The translations under genes were made by a program, and so were the position numbers. A model generated the notes under the pieces. It worked only from the letters and a program-made list of their open reading frames with translations, was not told the DNA's origin and did no database searches. DNA of 55,300 nucleotides from Coxiella endosymbiont of Ornithodoros amblus. GTDB lineage: Bacteria; Pseudomonadota; Gammaproteobacteria; Coxiellales; Coxiellaceae. Shown one piece after another: positions 10,000 through 22,019 of the stretch. The stretch spans positions 1 through 55,300 of the forward strand of contig NZ_VFIV01000002.1 in the NCBI RefSeq assembly GCF_019425495.1, given 5' to 3'. The first letter of the stretch is position 1. Each line of letters begins with the position of its first letter.

Positions 10000-12339
10000 T
10001 TATTCTTTTGAGGGCGTTAGTACTTCTCGAACGCCATTATTTTCCATTGGGCTGACAACACCGGCGGCTTCCATCGCTTCAACGATACGTGCGGCTCTAT
10101 TATACCCGATCTTAAAGCGGCGTTGAATACTGGAGACCGACACACGGCGTGAGCGGATGACAGCTTCTACAGCTTCATCATAAAGCGGATCACTCTCTCC
10201 CCCTTCTTCAGCTCTCCCACCTAAAGCGGTTGCCACAAAACCACTTAAATCTTGTGCGCCTATTTCATCCAGTATTCCTTCGACATAGTTCGGCTCGCCA
10301 CTTTCACGCAAATACTCCGCTACCCGGTGCACTTCTTCGTCTTTAACATAAGGGCCATGAACTCGGACAGGCACGCCACTACCGGGAGCCAAATACAGTA
10401 AATCACCATGCCCTAATAGTTGCTCAGCTCCTTGTTGATCTAAGATAGTCCGCGAGTCAATTTTTGAAGAGACTTGGAAAGCCACCCGAGTGGGGATATT
10501 AGCTTTAATTAATCCCGTAATAACATCTACAGAAGGCCGCTGCGTTGCAAAAATAAGATGAATGCCAGCCGCCCGCGCTTTCTGCGCCAAACGAACGATA
10601 AGCGTTTCTACTTTTTTCCCAACAACCACCATCATATCCGCAAATTCATCGGCAATAACTACCAACTGCGGCAATTCTTGAAGTTCAGGCGGCTTTCCTT
10701 CTGGATTGGCTTGCAAGGGATCTAATAATGGAGTTCCGGCTTCAATGGCTTCTTTGACTTTGGCGTTGTAACCCAGAATATTACGCACGCCAAGCGAAGC
10801 CATCAACCGATAACGCCGTTCCATTTCAACGACACACCATCGAAGAGCCGTTGCCGCGTCTTTCATATCGGTGACGACCGGGGTAAGCAAATGGGGAATA
10901 CCTTCATAAACTGAAAGCTCCAGCATCTTGGGGTCGATTAGAATAAGGCGCAATTGTTGTGGAGTGGATTTATAAAGAAGACTCAATAACATAGCGTTTA
11001 AACTGACTGATTTACCTGAGCCGGTAGTTCCCGCCACTAGTAGATGAGGCATTTTTGCCAAATCCACGATAACCGGGTGCCCTCCGATGTCTTTCCCTAA
11101 TGCAAGCGTTAAACTCGAGCGTGCATTTTGGTATTGCTTAGTCGCCAACACTTCGTAAATCGTGACCACTTCTCGGTGTTTATTGGGGAGTTCCAAACCA
11201 ATGACCGACTTCCCCGGAATTACTTCGACAATTCGAACGCTAATGACCGATAATGAGCGGGCCAAATCTTTTGCCAAATTTGTGACGCGGCTGGCTTTCG
11301 TTCCTGCCGCCAGTTGTAACTCAAAACGTGTTACCACAGGCCCGGGATGTACCGCGACTACTTTCGCCTGAATACCAAAATCCGCCAAACGAAGTTCGAC
11401 TTCACACGATTTTTGCTGCAACTCTTCTTTCGAATAGGACAAGGTATTGTCTTGAGAAGATTTATCAAGTAAAGAAAGTTCAGGTAATATGGCTGAGCCT
11501 TTAAAACGTGGCATTTTAAATTCATGATCGATAATTTCTAATTTCGGCCGTTCGGCAATTTTAGGTGTAGAAATCATGTGCAGTGCATTGGGAACCAAAT
11601 CCGGTTCGACGCGTTTGACTTTTGGAACGGCGACAGCTTCTCGCTTATCTTGAGAAGGTAATAACGATAGAAATAAATTTTTCCAGGCAATAGCCCCCAA
11701 TCGAATTGCACAGAATTTTGTAAATTTAATTGCGTTTTTTCCAAGCAATTCTAAAAATTGGAACCAAGATAATCCTGTAAATAGTGTAATTCCTATCAAT
11801 AGGGAAGCAATTAAAATTAAAGAAGTTCCTGCGGTACTAAAAATGGGAAATAATGATTGCGCCATGACGACGCCGATTATTCCGCCACCATTATACGGAA
11901 GATTAGCGTCTAGCATACCTAAATGAATGGCCGCTAATCCAGAACCAGCGAATAGTATTAACAAAAACCCAATGGAACGTAAAATTAATAAAGGCCATTT
12001 AGTCGGAATATCCTGTTCTTTATGAAGATTGCGGAAAAACCCCCAAGCAGCAAAAGCAACCATCAAAGGAAAAATGTAGGCCAGGTAACCCACCATATAT
12101 AAAGTAAAATCAGAAAGCCAAGCCCCCCCTTCCCCAGTCAAGTTGGCGACATGCTTAACCACTATACTGTGCGACCAGCCCGGATCAGATCGATGGTAAC
12201 TCAGAAGGGCAATAAAAAGAAAAACCGAAAAAGCCAGCACCAAAATAAAGCAACCTTCACATAGGCGATAACACAAATGGCGCCGTAACAGAACTCCCTT
12301 TTCCTTCGCTGATTTTTTACCCTTGCGCTGTCCCATCAA
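10000..12339 (-). CDS. ftsK: DNA translocase FtsK
   Basis: A 779-residue septal DNA pump that couples chromosome dimer resolution to division. Residues 1-200 hold about four membrane helices ([38 protein letters not shown], then two more). The linker is short compared with E. coli FtsK (1329 residues), as in many other bacteria. The motor domain has Walker [10 protein letters not shown] near residue 437 and Walker [13 protein letters not shown] near 563. The last 65 residues form the gamma winged helix ([40 protein letters not shown]) that reads KOPS sequences and activates XerCD. Uninterrupted; it is the first gene of the leftward group ftsK-lolA-rarA-serS. Confidence 0.96.
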   Translation of the reverse strand: MMGQRKGKKSAKEKGVLLRRHLCYRLCEGCFILVLAFSVFLFIALLSYHRSDPGWSHSIVVKHVANLTGEGGAWLSDFTLYMVGYLAYIFPLMVAFAAWGFFRNLHKEQDIPTKWPLLILRSIGFLLILFAGSGLAAIHLGMLDANLPYNGGGIIGVVMAQSLFPIFSTAGTSLILIASLLIGITLFTGLSWFQFLELLGKNAIKFTKFCAIRLGAIAWKNLFLSLLPSQDKREAVAVPKVKRVEPDLVPNALHMISTPKIAERPKLEIIDHEFKMPRFKGSAILPELSLLDKSSQDNTLSYSKEELQQKSCEVELRLADFGIQAKVVAVHPGPVVTRFELQLAAGTKASRVTNLAKDLARSLSVISVRIVEVIPGKSVIGLELPNKHREVVTIYEVLATKQYQNARSSLTLALGKDIGGHPVIVDLAKMPHLLVAGTTGSGKSVSLNAMLLSLLYKSTPQQLRLILIDPKMLELSVYEGIPHLLTPVVTDMKDAATALRWCVVEMERRYRLMASLGVRNILGYNAKVKEAIEAGTPLLDPLQANPEGKPPELQELPQLVVIADEFADMMVVVGKKVETLIVRLAQKARAAGIHLIFATQRPSVDVITGLIKANIPTRVAFQVSSKIDSRTILDQQGAEQLLGHGDLLYLAPGSGVPVRVHGPYVKDEEVHRVAEYLRESGEPNYVEGILDEIGAQDLSGFVATALGGRAEEGGESDPLYDEAVEAVIRSRRVSVSSIQRRFKIGYNRAARIVEAMEAAGVVSPMENNGVREVLTPSKE

Positions 12340-12431
12340 AGATACTCTTTATTCAATTTTAAAACGCGCGCCCAAACCGGGCAAGCGATTGGACTTCTCT
12401 CTCAAGTAATGACAAACCTGAAAGCGGTTAG

Positions 12432-13433
<1,002 letters not shown>

Positions 13434-13516
13434 CTTTCTCTGGCCAGAAGCTAACCCATTGCTTATAGCTACTAGTTGAGGCATTATTATTTTTTTATTT
13501 AACTCCATTAGATTTT

Positions 13517-13747
13517 ATGGCAAAAGAAGAATCCATTGAAATGCAAGGGACAGTGGTCGATTCACTCCCTAGCACGACTTTTCGAGTCAAACTTGAGAAC
13601 GGGCACGTAGTGACAGCTCATATTTCCGGGCGAATGCGCAAGCATTACATTCGCATCCTAACCGGTGATGCGGTGACCGTCGAATTAACCCCCTATGATT
13701 TAACGCGCGGCCGAATCGTTTATCGGGAAGCTGGAAAAAATCTCTAA
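13517..13747 (+). CDS. infA: Translation initiation factor IF-1
   Basis: A 76-residue S1-type OB-fold protein that occupies the ribosomal A site during initiation, together with IF-2 and IF-3. The sequence [20 protein letters not shown], then [20 protein letters not shown] and [20 protein letters not shown], is the canonical IF-1 pattern. It is four residues longer than E. coli IF-1 at the C-terminus. It lies between trxB and the broken clpA, a neighbourhood also seen in other gammaproteobacteria (clpA-infA convergent). Intact. Confidence 0.96.
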   Translation: MAKEESIEMQGTVVDSLPSTTFRVKLENGHVVTAHISGRMRKHYIRILTGDAVTVELTPYDLTRGRIVYREAGKNL

Positions 13748-13763
13748 CCTCAAAGGTAGAAAA

Positions 13764-13814
13764 ATGAAAATATTCCTTATTTTAGCTTTGGTAATTCCCG
13801 TGCAAGCAGGATAA
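13764..13814 (+). pseudogene. Signal-peptide-like stub (16 codons)
   Basis: Sixteen bases after infA an ATG opens MKIFLILALVIPVQAG and then stops. This is a complete export signal (positive N-terminus, hydrophobic core, AQAG-like end) with no mature protein behind it; the following bases belong to the clpA 3' end on the other strand. I infer the 5' stub of a secreted-protein gene whose body was deleted. A chance ORF is possible at this length. Confidence 0.35.
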
Positions 13815-13830
13815 CGGGGTCGCGAAAAAC

Positions 13831-16108
13831 TTAAACCACTATTTGCTTTCTTTGAACAACTAAGTCACTATTGGCTCTGTTTACCATAATCTCATCGCCC
13901 TCATTCAGTTTGCTAAATAACAGTTGGCTAGCAATAGGAACTTTTAACTTCTCTTGAAATAAGTCGCCCCATGGCGCGATCGCCCATTTTTTCGTTATAG
14001 CCGTGTTCAGCTAGCCATTGTTTTGCATCCGAACTAATGGTGAGTCGTATTCCTTTTTCTTTTAATTGATCACGCAATTCGCGAGTAAATTTATCAACGA
14101 TTTTAAGAATCGTCCCCGTATCCAAATATTTAAATTGAATCACAGCGTCTAACCTATTACGTATTACGAAATTCAGGACTGAAATAATGTTTAATCGCTC
14201 CTAAATTTTCTTGTTCCATGTCTTGAACGGCAAAACCAATAGTTCCCCGCTCCAATTGTTCGGCGCCAGCATTGGTTGTCATTACAATAATCACATGACA
14301 GAAATCTGCTTTTCGACCCGTATTATCGGTGAGATAACCATAATCCATCACTTGCAAAAGGATGTTAAAAATATCCGGATGGGCCTTTTTAATTTCATCC
14401 AATAACAACACAGCATCAGGCTGTTTGCGGATAATTTCCGTCAGTATCCCACTTGATCGAAACCCACATAACCGGGAGGAGCACCAATTAAGCGCGAAAC
14501 AGCATGCCGTTCCATATATTCCAACATATCGAATCGGATTAATTCGATACCAATGCCTGAGCTAACTGACGAGTCACTTCCGTTTACCAACGCCGGTAGG
14601 TCTCGCTAATAAAAACGATCCTACCGGCTTATCTGCATTATTTAAACCAGCACGTGATAGTTTGATGGAATTAAAAAACAATTCAACAGCTTGCCTTTGA
14701 CCAAAAACAATACGCGTTAATTGCTTTGGTAGATCAATCAACAACTCCTTATCTGATTATGTAATGGTATGAATCGGAATACGTGCCATTTTGACGACAA
14801 CGAATTCGATTTCTTTCACGGTAATAAGTGTTTTACGCTCTTCATCGCTTTGTAATTGCTCAAAAGCACCTGCTCTTCGTCAATAACATCAATCGCCTTA
14901 TCCGGTAATTGTCGATCAGAAATATAGCGAGCGGATAATTCAACGGCGCGTTTTAAACGCATCTGGAGTATAGCGAACTTGATGGTAATTTTCATAACGC
15001 GACCGCAGCCCTTGTAAAATCTTAACGGCGTCGGTTACCGAAGGTTCTTTAACGTCAATTCTTTGAAATCGGCGCAATAAGGCATGATCTTTCGAAAAAA
15101 AAATTGCAAAATTCTTCATAAGTCGTCGCGCCCATGCAACGAAATTCACCCGTGCTCAATAATGGTTTTATTAAATTAGAGGCGTCCATGGTGCCACCAG
15201 TTGCAGAACCAGCGCCGATTAGATTATGAATTTCATTAATAAGTATCATGGCGCCCGGTTTTATGCTCAGTCCCTTTAATACAGATTTAAATCGTTTTTC
15301 AAAATCCACGCGGTATTTAATGCCAGCCAATAATATGCCTAAATCCAAAACATAAATCGTCGCATGCGCTAAAGGCTTTGGCACTCTGTTTTGGACAATT
15401 AATTGCGCCAAACCTTCAACGATGGCGGTCTTTCCCACTCCTGCCTGCATCACCCACTAAACAGCGGATTATTTTTAGTGCGTCGGCACAGCGCGTTTGA
15501 ATGCAACGCAGCAGTTCTTCTTGACGGCCAATCAAAGGATCTACCTGGCCATTTCAGGCTTTCACGTTTAAATTGGTGGCGTAAAGCTCAATTAAATTCT
15601 CATCCACCATAGTTTCTTGCATTCCGCTGGCTTCTGGTAATTGCTGAGAATCAGACAAAAAACGGGCCTCTTGCTGCGGCTTTGTTATGCCTTGGGTGGT
15701 GTAATTGATGATATCAATCCGATTAATATTTTCTTGGCTAAGGAAATAAACGGCTTGATTTTCCGGCTCACTGAAAATCGCCGTTAAAATATTGCTTCCT
15801 GTCACTTCGGGACTACCGTTGCACTGGACATCATAAATCGCCTGTGCTGTAATACTCGCTGAAAACTCAAGGTGGGTTGAATATTGCGTTCTACATTCAG
15901 AGGAATATGAGGTGGTTTTATCAATAAAAATGCCTAATCCAACCCGAAAACGTTCTAAATTAGCGCCATAGGCACTTAACAGTCTACCAGTCTCAGGATT
16001 ATCAAATAAAGCTAACAATAGATGATTAACAGTGATAAATTCATGCCGTTTTTCGCGAGCCTGCAAAAATGCGCGGTTTAATGTCTTCTCCAGTGCCTTA
16101 CTAAACAT
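13831..16108 (-). pseudogene. clpA: ClpA, ATPase subunit of the ClpAP protease, broken
   Basis: The N-domain is a clean ORF: MFSKALEKTLNRAFLQAREK, then HEFITVNHLLLALFDNPETG and EVTGSNILTAIFSEPENQAV. Further fragments give the first AAA module (GVGKTAIVEGLAQLIV with Walker A, ILINEIHNLIGAGSATGGTM with Walker B DE changed to NE) and the second (MLLLDEIKKAHPDIFNILLQ, VMDYGYLTDNTGRKADF), then YNEKMGDRAMGRLI and a C-terminal frame ending KRQIVV-like at 13831. At least eight frameshifts or stops occur. A good ribosome binding site (GGAGGGTGG) still precedes the ATG. I see no clpS in the 320 bases upstream, its usual place. The cell would lack ClpAP unfolding, a stress and N-degron protease. Confidence 0.92.
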
Positions 16109-16426
16109 GATCCCACCCTCCTCTGCTAAGTTGTTTTCTCATGTTCGACAGTAAATCCTTTTTCTGCCGCCTGGAGTCGATTTAGCTACCCTTGCCTCCT
16201 CCTCGCCAACCCTTCTGGCCGGAATATCGATTCCTCCTTACTCTAAATGTAGTAAAAAACGGCGTTTTTCCTACACTCGAGTGCGCTGTGGTCGCATTGA
16301 CAGTCCTTTCTATTTGCTTTACAAATGGAGAATAACTGAAATACTTTAAGGTTTTAAGGCTGCGTTAAGTTGAAGGGAGTAAGATTAACGGATAATCTTA
16401 TTGCCGAGAGGACGGCTTGAAAAGCA
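16109..16426. other. Gene-free interval upstream of clpA
   Basis: About 320 bases with no ORF I can support. The part next to clpA holds its ribosome binding site. On the minus strand a short stretch reads LNRLQAAEKGFTVEHEKTT before a stop, which does not match ClpS, the gene often found here. The rest is uninformative. Confidence 0.5.
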
Positions 16427-16915
16427 ATGAACACATCCAGAAATGATGAATCTTCCGAAGAGACGCCACGACAGCATCTCTACCATGTTTCGGAAACTAA
16501 GGAAAAAAACCACTAACTTTTCGATGAGCAATAATGCTTCCGTATTTTGGCGACTATCTAAATCGTCTAAAAAATACAAATCCGGATTGTATGATCTTAT
16601 TTCGGTGATTACGAAAAAAGAGGAAGAAAATATTAGAGACATCCTCAACCGCGCAGCAGAAGAACAACCGCTTAAAGATTTTCAAGATAGGGAGTCGGGT
16701 TTCAATCTTGATTGCGACTTCCAGAAGGCCTTCTACCCGATAGACCTATTGAGTGGGGGTTCCAACTCTTCAATCAGAATCCCACTTTTGCTTCGGGACT
16801 GAGCCACCTTGATACCCTAGTCCAAAATTTTGAAAAAGTTAATCAGCTAACAGGAGGGACGACTTCCCTGAAAGATATTCAAGAATATGTCCGACAGCTT
16901 GAAACCCTATATTAA
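16427..16915 (+). pseudogene. Hypothetical protein, frameshifted, unrecognised family
   Basis: The first frame gives MNTSRNDESSEETPRQHLYH, then VSETKEKNH and a stop. The next frame continues TTNFSMSNNASVFWRLSKSS, KKYKSGLYDLISVITKKEEE and ILNRAAEEQPLKDFQDRESG. The last frame, entered in the G-run near 16757, continues FQLFNQNPTFASGLSHLDTL to KDIQEYVRQLETLY. About 160 residues, hydrophilic, no signal peptide, with helical and coiled-coil-like C-terminal sequence. No family recognised. Its acidic and lysine-rich make-up resembles lineage-specific Coxiella proteins, some of which are secreted effectors, but nothing here proves that. Confidence 0.55.
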
Positions 16916-16957
16916 TATAGGGATTGCAAACTAACATGTCAGAGGCCCCCACCTTCC

Positions 16958-18241
16958 CTACATCATATGCTTAATTACGACCTTACCGAACTGAGAGGTA
17001 CTTACTTCTTTGGCTCCGGTCATCAAACGGGCAAAATCGTATGTTACTGTTTTACTTTTAATCGCCCCCTCAATGCCTTGAACGACAAGGTCGGCGGCTT
17101 CTTTCCAGCCTAGGTAACGAAGCATCATTTCTGCCGATAAAATTAGAGAGCCTGGATTGACTTTATCTTGCCCTGCATATTTAGGCGCTGTCCCATGGGT
17201 GGCTTCAAAGAGGCCAACTGTGTCGCTTAAATTAGCGCCCGGAGCAATGCCAATGCCGCCGACTTCGGCCGCTAACGCGTCGGAGATATAATCCCCATTG
17301 AGGTTCAAGGTGGCGATGACGCTGTACTCGGCGGGACGCAATAAAATTTGCTGTAAAAAGGCATCGGCAATAACATTTTTGATTGTAATTTTTTGGCCTG
17401 TTTTCGGATTCTCAAAGAAATGCCAGGGTCCACCATTTAATGGCTTTGCTCCAAATTCTTTGACAGCAACTTCATAGCCCCAATCTTTAAAAGCCCCTTC
17501 CGTGAATTTCATGATATTACCTTTATGGACGAGCGTCACGGAATCGCGCTCATTATCAATGGCGTATTGAATCGCTCGACGCACTAAACGGCTCGCGCCT
17601 TCTTTAGAAACCGGTTTAATTCCTATCCCCACCGTTTCCGGAAAACGGATTTTCTTTACGCCCATCTCATTTTGAAGGAAGTTAATTAATTTTACCGCTT
17701 CAGGGCTTCCCGCCGGCCACTCAATTCCGGCGTAAATATCTTCAGAATTTTCGCGAAAAATCACCATATTGACTTTTTCAGGTGTTTTGACCGGGCTTGG
17801 CACACCCGTAAAATAACGGATAGGGCGAAGACAAACATAAAGGTCTAACTGTTGGCGCAGCGCCACATTAAGTGAACGTATGCCGCCCCCGACCGGCGTA
17901 GTTAAGGGACCCTTAATGGCCACTTGGTATTCTTTAATGGCTTCAAGTGTATCATCAGGCAGCCAATTGTCTTTGCCATACACTTTCGTAGCCTTTTCTC
18001 CGGCGTAAATTTCCATCCACTCAATTTTTCGCTTTCCAGCGTAGGATTTTTCCACGGCGGCATCGACCACGTTTTTCATGACGGGTGTGATATCAATGCC
18101 AATACCATCTCCTTCGATAAAGGGAATAATAGGTCGGCCAGGAACTTCTAAAACAACTTTATTAACAATGATTTTTTCACCTTGGTTGGGAACTTTTATG
18201 CGCTGGTAAGTCACGATGGATACTCCGGTTAACTCCGTCAT
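16958..18241 (-). CDS. icd: NADP-dependent isocitrate dehydrogenase
   Basis: Oxidatively decarboxylates isocitrate to 2-oxoglutarate in the TCA cycle. The protein closely follows E. coli Icd: [14 protein letters not shown], the phosphorylatable Ser in [48 protein letters not shown], the Asp-rich metal site [14 protein letters not shown] and NLNGDYISD, and [17 protein letters not shown]. The open frame has 427 codons from ATG at 18241, but a GTG at 18214 is preceded by GGAG eight bases upstream and starts where E. coli Icd starts ([14 protein letters not shown] aligned with ESKVVVPAQGKKI). I see no comparable site before the ATG, so initiation at GTG is likely. Intact; broken queA follows downstream. 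Confidence 0.96.
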   Translation of the reverse strand: MTELTGVSIVTYQRIKVPNQGEKIIVNKVVLEVPGRPIIPFIEGDGIGIDITPVMKNVVDAAVEKSYAGKRKIEWMEIYAGEKATKVYGKDNWLPDDTLEAIKEYQVAIKGPLTTPVGGGIRSLNVALRQQLDLYVCLRPIRYFTGVPSPVKTPEKVNMVIFRENSEDIYAGIEWPAGSPEAVKLINFLQNEMGVKKIRFPETVGIGIKPVSKEGASRLVRRAIQYAIDNERDSVTLVHKGNIMKFTEGAFKDWGYEVAVKEFGAKPLNGGPWHFFENPKTGQKITIKNVIADAFLQQILLRPAEYSVIATLNLNGDYISDALAAEVGGIGIAPGANLSDTVGLFEATHGTAPKYAGQDKVNPGSLILSAEMMLRYLGWKEAADLVVQGIEGAIKSKTVTYDFARLMTGAKEVSTSQFGKVVIKHMM

Positions 18242-18287
18242 CGCTAAGAGATGCCGGGAAAGTTTGGGGTAGCTTATCGAAGGGATG

Positions 18288-19321
18288 CTATGAAATCAAC
18301 ATCGCATCGCCATAACTAAAAAAATCACCGGTTTTCAACCGCTTTTTGATAGGCCCCATAACCAACTCATAGCCACCAAAAGCACACACCAGCATTAATA
18401 GTGTAGACTTCGGTAAATGGAAGTTTGTCAAGAAAGCATCCACACAATTAAACTGAAATCCAGGGTAGATAAATAAATCTATCTCACCAGCATAAAGATG
18501 GCATTCTCCATTTTTCTCGCGGTTTCCAAACAACGCATCACCGTGGTGCCAACAGCAATCACTCAACCGTTATTTTTACGACATTCTGCAATAGCATCAC
18601 AGACCGATTTTGATAATTCCATCCATTCATGGTGCATCCGGCGGTCTGCTAACGAGTCCACGCGGACAGGCTGAAACGTGCCTGCACCTACATGTAAAGT
18701 GACGTAAGTGTCGCCACTCCCTTTCTGCGCAGCACGTCAAAAGTTTCTTCATTAAAATGTAGCCCCGCTGTCGGGGCGCGGTTACTACTGCACCCGCTCT
18801 TTCAGAATAAATCGTTTGATAACGCGCTTGATCATTTTTATCCGGTTCCCGTTGAATATAGGGAGGAAAAGGTACTCTTTCTACCATGTTGGTATAATAA
18901 ATCTAAAACGCAAGCCGATGAATTGAGTCCACATTCAAATAAATCATTATGCTGCCCCTCGATAATAATTTTAAAATTATCAGCAATAATAACTTGGCTC
19001 TCTAGCTTTGGCGCTTTACTGGCTCGGATGTGCGCTAAAAATCGGTTTTTAGATAAAATACGCTCCACCAGAAATTCAACTTTCCCCAGTTTTCTTATGT
19101 CAAAATAACCGAGCGGGAATGACCTTAGTATCGTTAAGGACCACTAAATCATTCGGCATAACTTGCTCAACAAACCCATTGAATTGACGATGTAACGTTG
19201 TCCGTCGGGAACGATCGACACACAATAATCTGCTGCCCGACCTGTCAGCCAAAGGGCGCTGAGCGATCAATTCGAATGGCAAGTTATAATCAAAATCACT
19301 CGTTTTCCATTGGTTTTTCAT
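18288..19321 (-). pseudogene. queA: S-adenosylmethionine:tRNA ribosyltransferase-isomerase (QueA), broken
   Basis: QueA makes epoxyqueuosine in the queuosine pathway of tRNA wobble modification. It starts at 19321 with MKNQWKTSDFDYNLPFELIA and QRPLADRSGSRLL, then LVVLNDTKVIPARLF. Further frames supply LAHIRASKAPKLESQV, VPFPPYIQREPDKNDQARYQ, TIYSERAGAVVTAPTAGLHF (two frames), GDTYVTLHVGAGTFQPV, and finally FQFNCVDAFLTNFHLPKSTL and LMLVCAFGGYELV up to 18288. At least five frameshifts. tgt, often adjacent, is not in this window. Confidence 0.9.
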
Positions 19322-19439
19322 CGGCGCTATTTGCAGTCTGAAAGCCCCTAAGTCCATCCCAAAAAGAGGAGAATATGGTAGAATACCGACAGATTTTATT
19401 TATCTCGTAAGGACACGATCATCCATTTATAGGTGACCG

Positions 19440-20291
19440 ATGTCTTCATTTACCTGCAGCTGGGAAATAGGAAAACAAAGTTTTTTATTCTCAGAGCGAA
19501 CAAAAAACTGCTTATTTATCCCCTCATCAGCATTATTATTTGTATGCTTCTTCTCTCACTAATTGCGATGCCCTTATGGCACTTTGGGTTGAACCACTGG
19601 CAAACCAGGCAATCAAATTTTTCCAAGAACCTCATTGTGATCCTTTTGTTTTTAGAAATTTATACCTTTGTAATTTTGTCATCATTTTTTGTAATACCGC
19701 CTTTATAGCTTCAGTAATGGCTTATTTTGATCAGCGGTCCCCCCGACGGTGAGAGAAAAGGTTTTCGAGTGGTTAAAGCCGTGTGTGGCTATTGTGGGAT
19801 GGTCGTTTATCAGTTCGACTTTGGAGCCACGATTCGTCTTCTGGAATCTCGACTTAAAAATCTTGCTTTTTTTCTGCGATCTTTGCTGGCATTTCCTGGG
19901 CCATAGTTTCTTATTTCGTTATTCCCGCCATCATTCTTGAAAAAATTGGGCCCTTTAAAATTGATTAAACGTTCACATCAATGGCTTCAAAAAAACCTGG
20001 GGTACCTCCCTAATTGCTAATTTTAATCTAGGCGTTTTATTTTTAATTCCTCACCTACTGATTCTGCCTCCTCTTTTTCATTGGCTTTTATCTGCCTAGC
20101 ACGAATGCTGCGCTTTTAGGCCCAAGCATACTGGTATTTTATTAATAGTTTTTCATATGCTTAGTAACGGCCTTCACAACATATTGCGATGGGTACTTTA
20201 CCGCTACGCAACCACGGGAAAGTCTCCCCCTTCTTGGAATCCTGCTTTATTACAAACCGCATTCCGCACTCGTTCGCCAATGAAAAGTTGA
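19440..20291 (+). pseudogene. DUF6159-like multi-pass membrane protein, broken
   Basis: Fragments assemble into an integral membrane protein that best fits the DUF6159 family as I remember it. The start MSSFTCSWEIGKQSFLF resembles the family's SWELVKASW opening. Later pieces are NKKLLIYPLISIIICMLLLS, FCNTAFIASVMAYFDQ, ATIRLLESRLKNLAFFLRSL, YFVIPAIILEKIGPFKLIKR plus SHQWLQKTWGTSLIANFNLG (the ExxGP and TWG signature), and SWNPALLQTAFR at the end. About five frameshifts and stops are present. The function of this family is unknown to me. AGGTGA precedes the ATG. It lies divergent from queA and just ahead of the glutamate-synthase-like gene. Confidence 0.65.
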
Positions 20292-20351
20292 CGAATTTAC
20301 CGCGGCAACCGATAATGTTATTAACTTCATATCAAGGATGGTAAAGGAAAT

Positions 20352-22007
20352 TTGATGATACATGAAAAAACCACAGTTCGTTCTTATTTTTACCTCACTT
20401 CTATTGTCATTTTTGCAGCCATTTTCGTAATCGCGTTCTTTTGGCTGCCTATCTTATGCTTTCTTATCATTGCACTTCCCTTATTTTTCGTCGGTATCTA
20501 CGACATTTTCCAAAAAGACAGCAATATTTTGCGAAACTATCCCATTTGGGGACATTGGCGATACATCCTTTTGAAGATACGCCCCCAAATTCATGCCTAT
20601 TTTATTGAAGATGAATGGGGCGGAACGCCATTTACCCACGCTCAACAATTCCTTGTTTATGATCGTTCAAAAAAAACGGTTGACACTATGCCTTTTGGAA
20701 CGCAACTGGATGTGCATGAAGTCGGTTACGAATGGGTTAATCAATCGATAGCCCCTAAACAACCAGATTTTAATTCCTGCACACACGTTGAAATAGGCGG
20801 CCCTCAATGCACTCAACCTTATTCCGCCTCTCGTTTTAATGTCTCCGCCATGAGCTTTGGCGCCATCAGTTCCGAAGCCGTTCGAGCGCTAAATCGCTCT
20901 GCCAAGCTGGGTGGTTTTCATCAAGATACCGGTGAAGGCGGTTTAAGCAAATACCATTTAATTGAGGGCGGCGATCTTGTGTGGGAAATCGGCACCGCTT
21001 ATTTCGGCTGTCGCACAAAAGACGGTAAATTTAATCCCGAACAGTTTAAAGAAAAATCTCGCCATCCAAACGTCAAAATGCTAGAAATAAAAATATCGCA
21101 AGGGGCTAAACCATCGCACGGCGCTATTTTGCCGGGCATAAAGGTCACTCGGGAATTGGCTGAAGCGCGAGGGGTGGAACCAGGAATGGATTGTCTATCA
21201 CCTCCCACTCATTCAACTTTTTCCACCCCCATCGGCTTATTGGAATTTGTCCAACAATTGCGGGAACTCAGTGGAGGAAAACCTACCGGCTTTAAACTTT
21301 GTATTGGTATCCTTCAGGAATTTATGGCAGTCTGCAAAGCGATGTTGGAGACAAAAATTTATCCCGATTTTATTGTGATTGACGGCTCTGAAGGGGGAAC
21401 CGGTGCTGCTCCTTTTGAGTTTTCAGACAGTGTTGGTATGCCGCTCAATGAAGGATTAATTTTCGCTCATAACTGTTTAGTCGGAATCGATACACGCAAA
21501 CATATTCGTTTGATCGGCAGCGGTAAAGTTATTACGGGGTTTGACATGCTGACGAAAATTGCTTTAGGCGCTGATATTTTAAATAGCGCTCGCGGTATGA
21601 TGTTTGCACTGGGCTGCGTGCAATCGCGTCGCTGCCACCTTAACACGTGTCCCACCGGAGTCACCACCCAAGATCCAAAACGGCGTTACGCCTTAGATGT
21701 TGATGAAAAAGCCGTTTACGTGAAAAATTTCCACGAAGCCACTTTAAAAAGTTTCTTGGAAGTATTAGGAGCTACCGGACTGGAACGACCCGAAGAATTA
21801 CAGCCTTTTCACATTCACCGTCGCGTTAGCAAAGATGCTGCATTGACTTATGATGAAATTTTTCCTTACCTTGAACCGAATGATATACTTAAAGGACGCG
21901 TTCCTGAAAAATATCGAAACTACATGAAACTATGGAAAGAAGCCAACCCCCATTATTTTGTGGCGCCACCTAAAGAAACCCACCGAGCAGACAGCCAACC
22001 GACTTAA
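20352..22007 (+). CDS. FMN-binding glutamate synthase family protein
   Basis: A 551-residue protein of the family built on the FMN/iron-sulfur central domain of glutamate synthase (GltB) without the glutaminase domain. Two N-terminal membrane helices, roughly residues 13-32 and 35-50, anchor it. The barrel then shows MSFGAISSEAVRALNRSAKL, GEGGLSKYH, HPNVKMLEIKISQGAKPSHG, IVIDGSEGGTGAAPFEFSDS and the cluster-binding CxxxxxC pattern in CHLNTCPTGVTTQDP. Family members are annotated as putative glutamate synthases, but the amino donor and reductant are not known for this type. It is intact and sits directly upstream of a broken succinate-semialdehyde dehydrogenase, probably one transcript. Confidence 0.88.
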   Translation: MMIHEKTTVRSYFYLTSIVIFAAIFVIAFFWLPILCFLIIALPLFFVGIYDIFQKDSNILRNYPIWGHWRYILLKIRPQIHAYFIEDEWGGTPFTHAQQFLVYDRSKKTVDTMPFGTQLDVHEVGYEWVNQSIAPKQPDFNSCTHVEIGGPQCTQPYSASRFNVSAMSFGAISSEAVRALNRSAKLGGFHQDTGEGGLSKYHLIEGGDLVWEIGTAYFGCRTKDGKFNPEQFKEKSRHPNVKMLEIKISQGAKPSHGAILPGIKVTRELAEARGVEPGMDCLSPPTHSTFSTPIGLLEFVQQLRELSGGKPTGFKLCIGILQEFMAVCKAMLETKIYPDFIVIDGSEGGTGAAPFEFSDSVGMPLNEGLIFAHNCLVGIDTRKHIRLIGSGKVITGFDMLTKIALGADILNSARGMMFALGCVQSRRCHLNTCPTGVTTQDPKRRYALDVDEKAVYVKNFHEATLKSFLEVLGATGLERPEELQPFHIHRRVSKDAALTYDEIFPYLEPNDILKGRVPEKYRNYMKLWKEANPHYFVAPPKETHRADSQPT

Positions 22008-22019
22008 AGGATGCAATTT

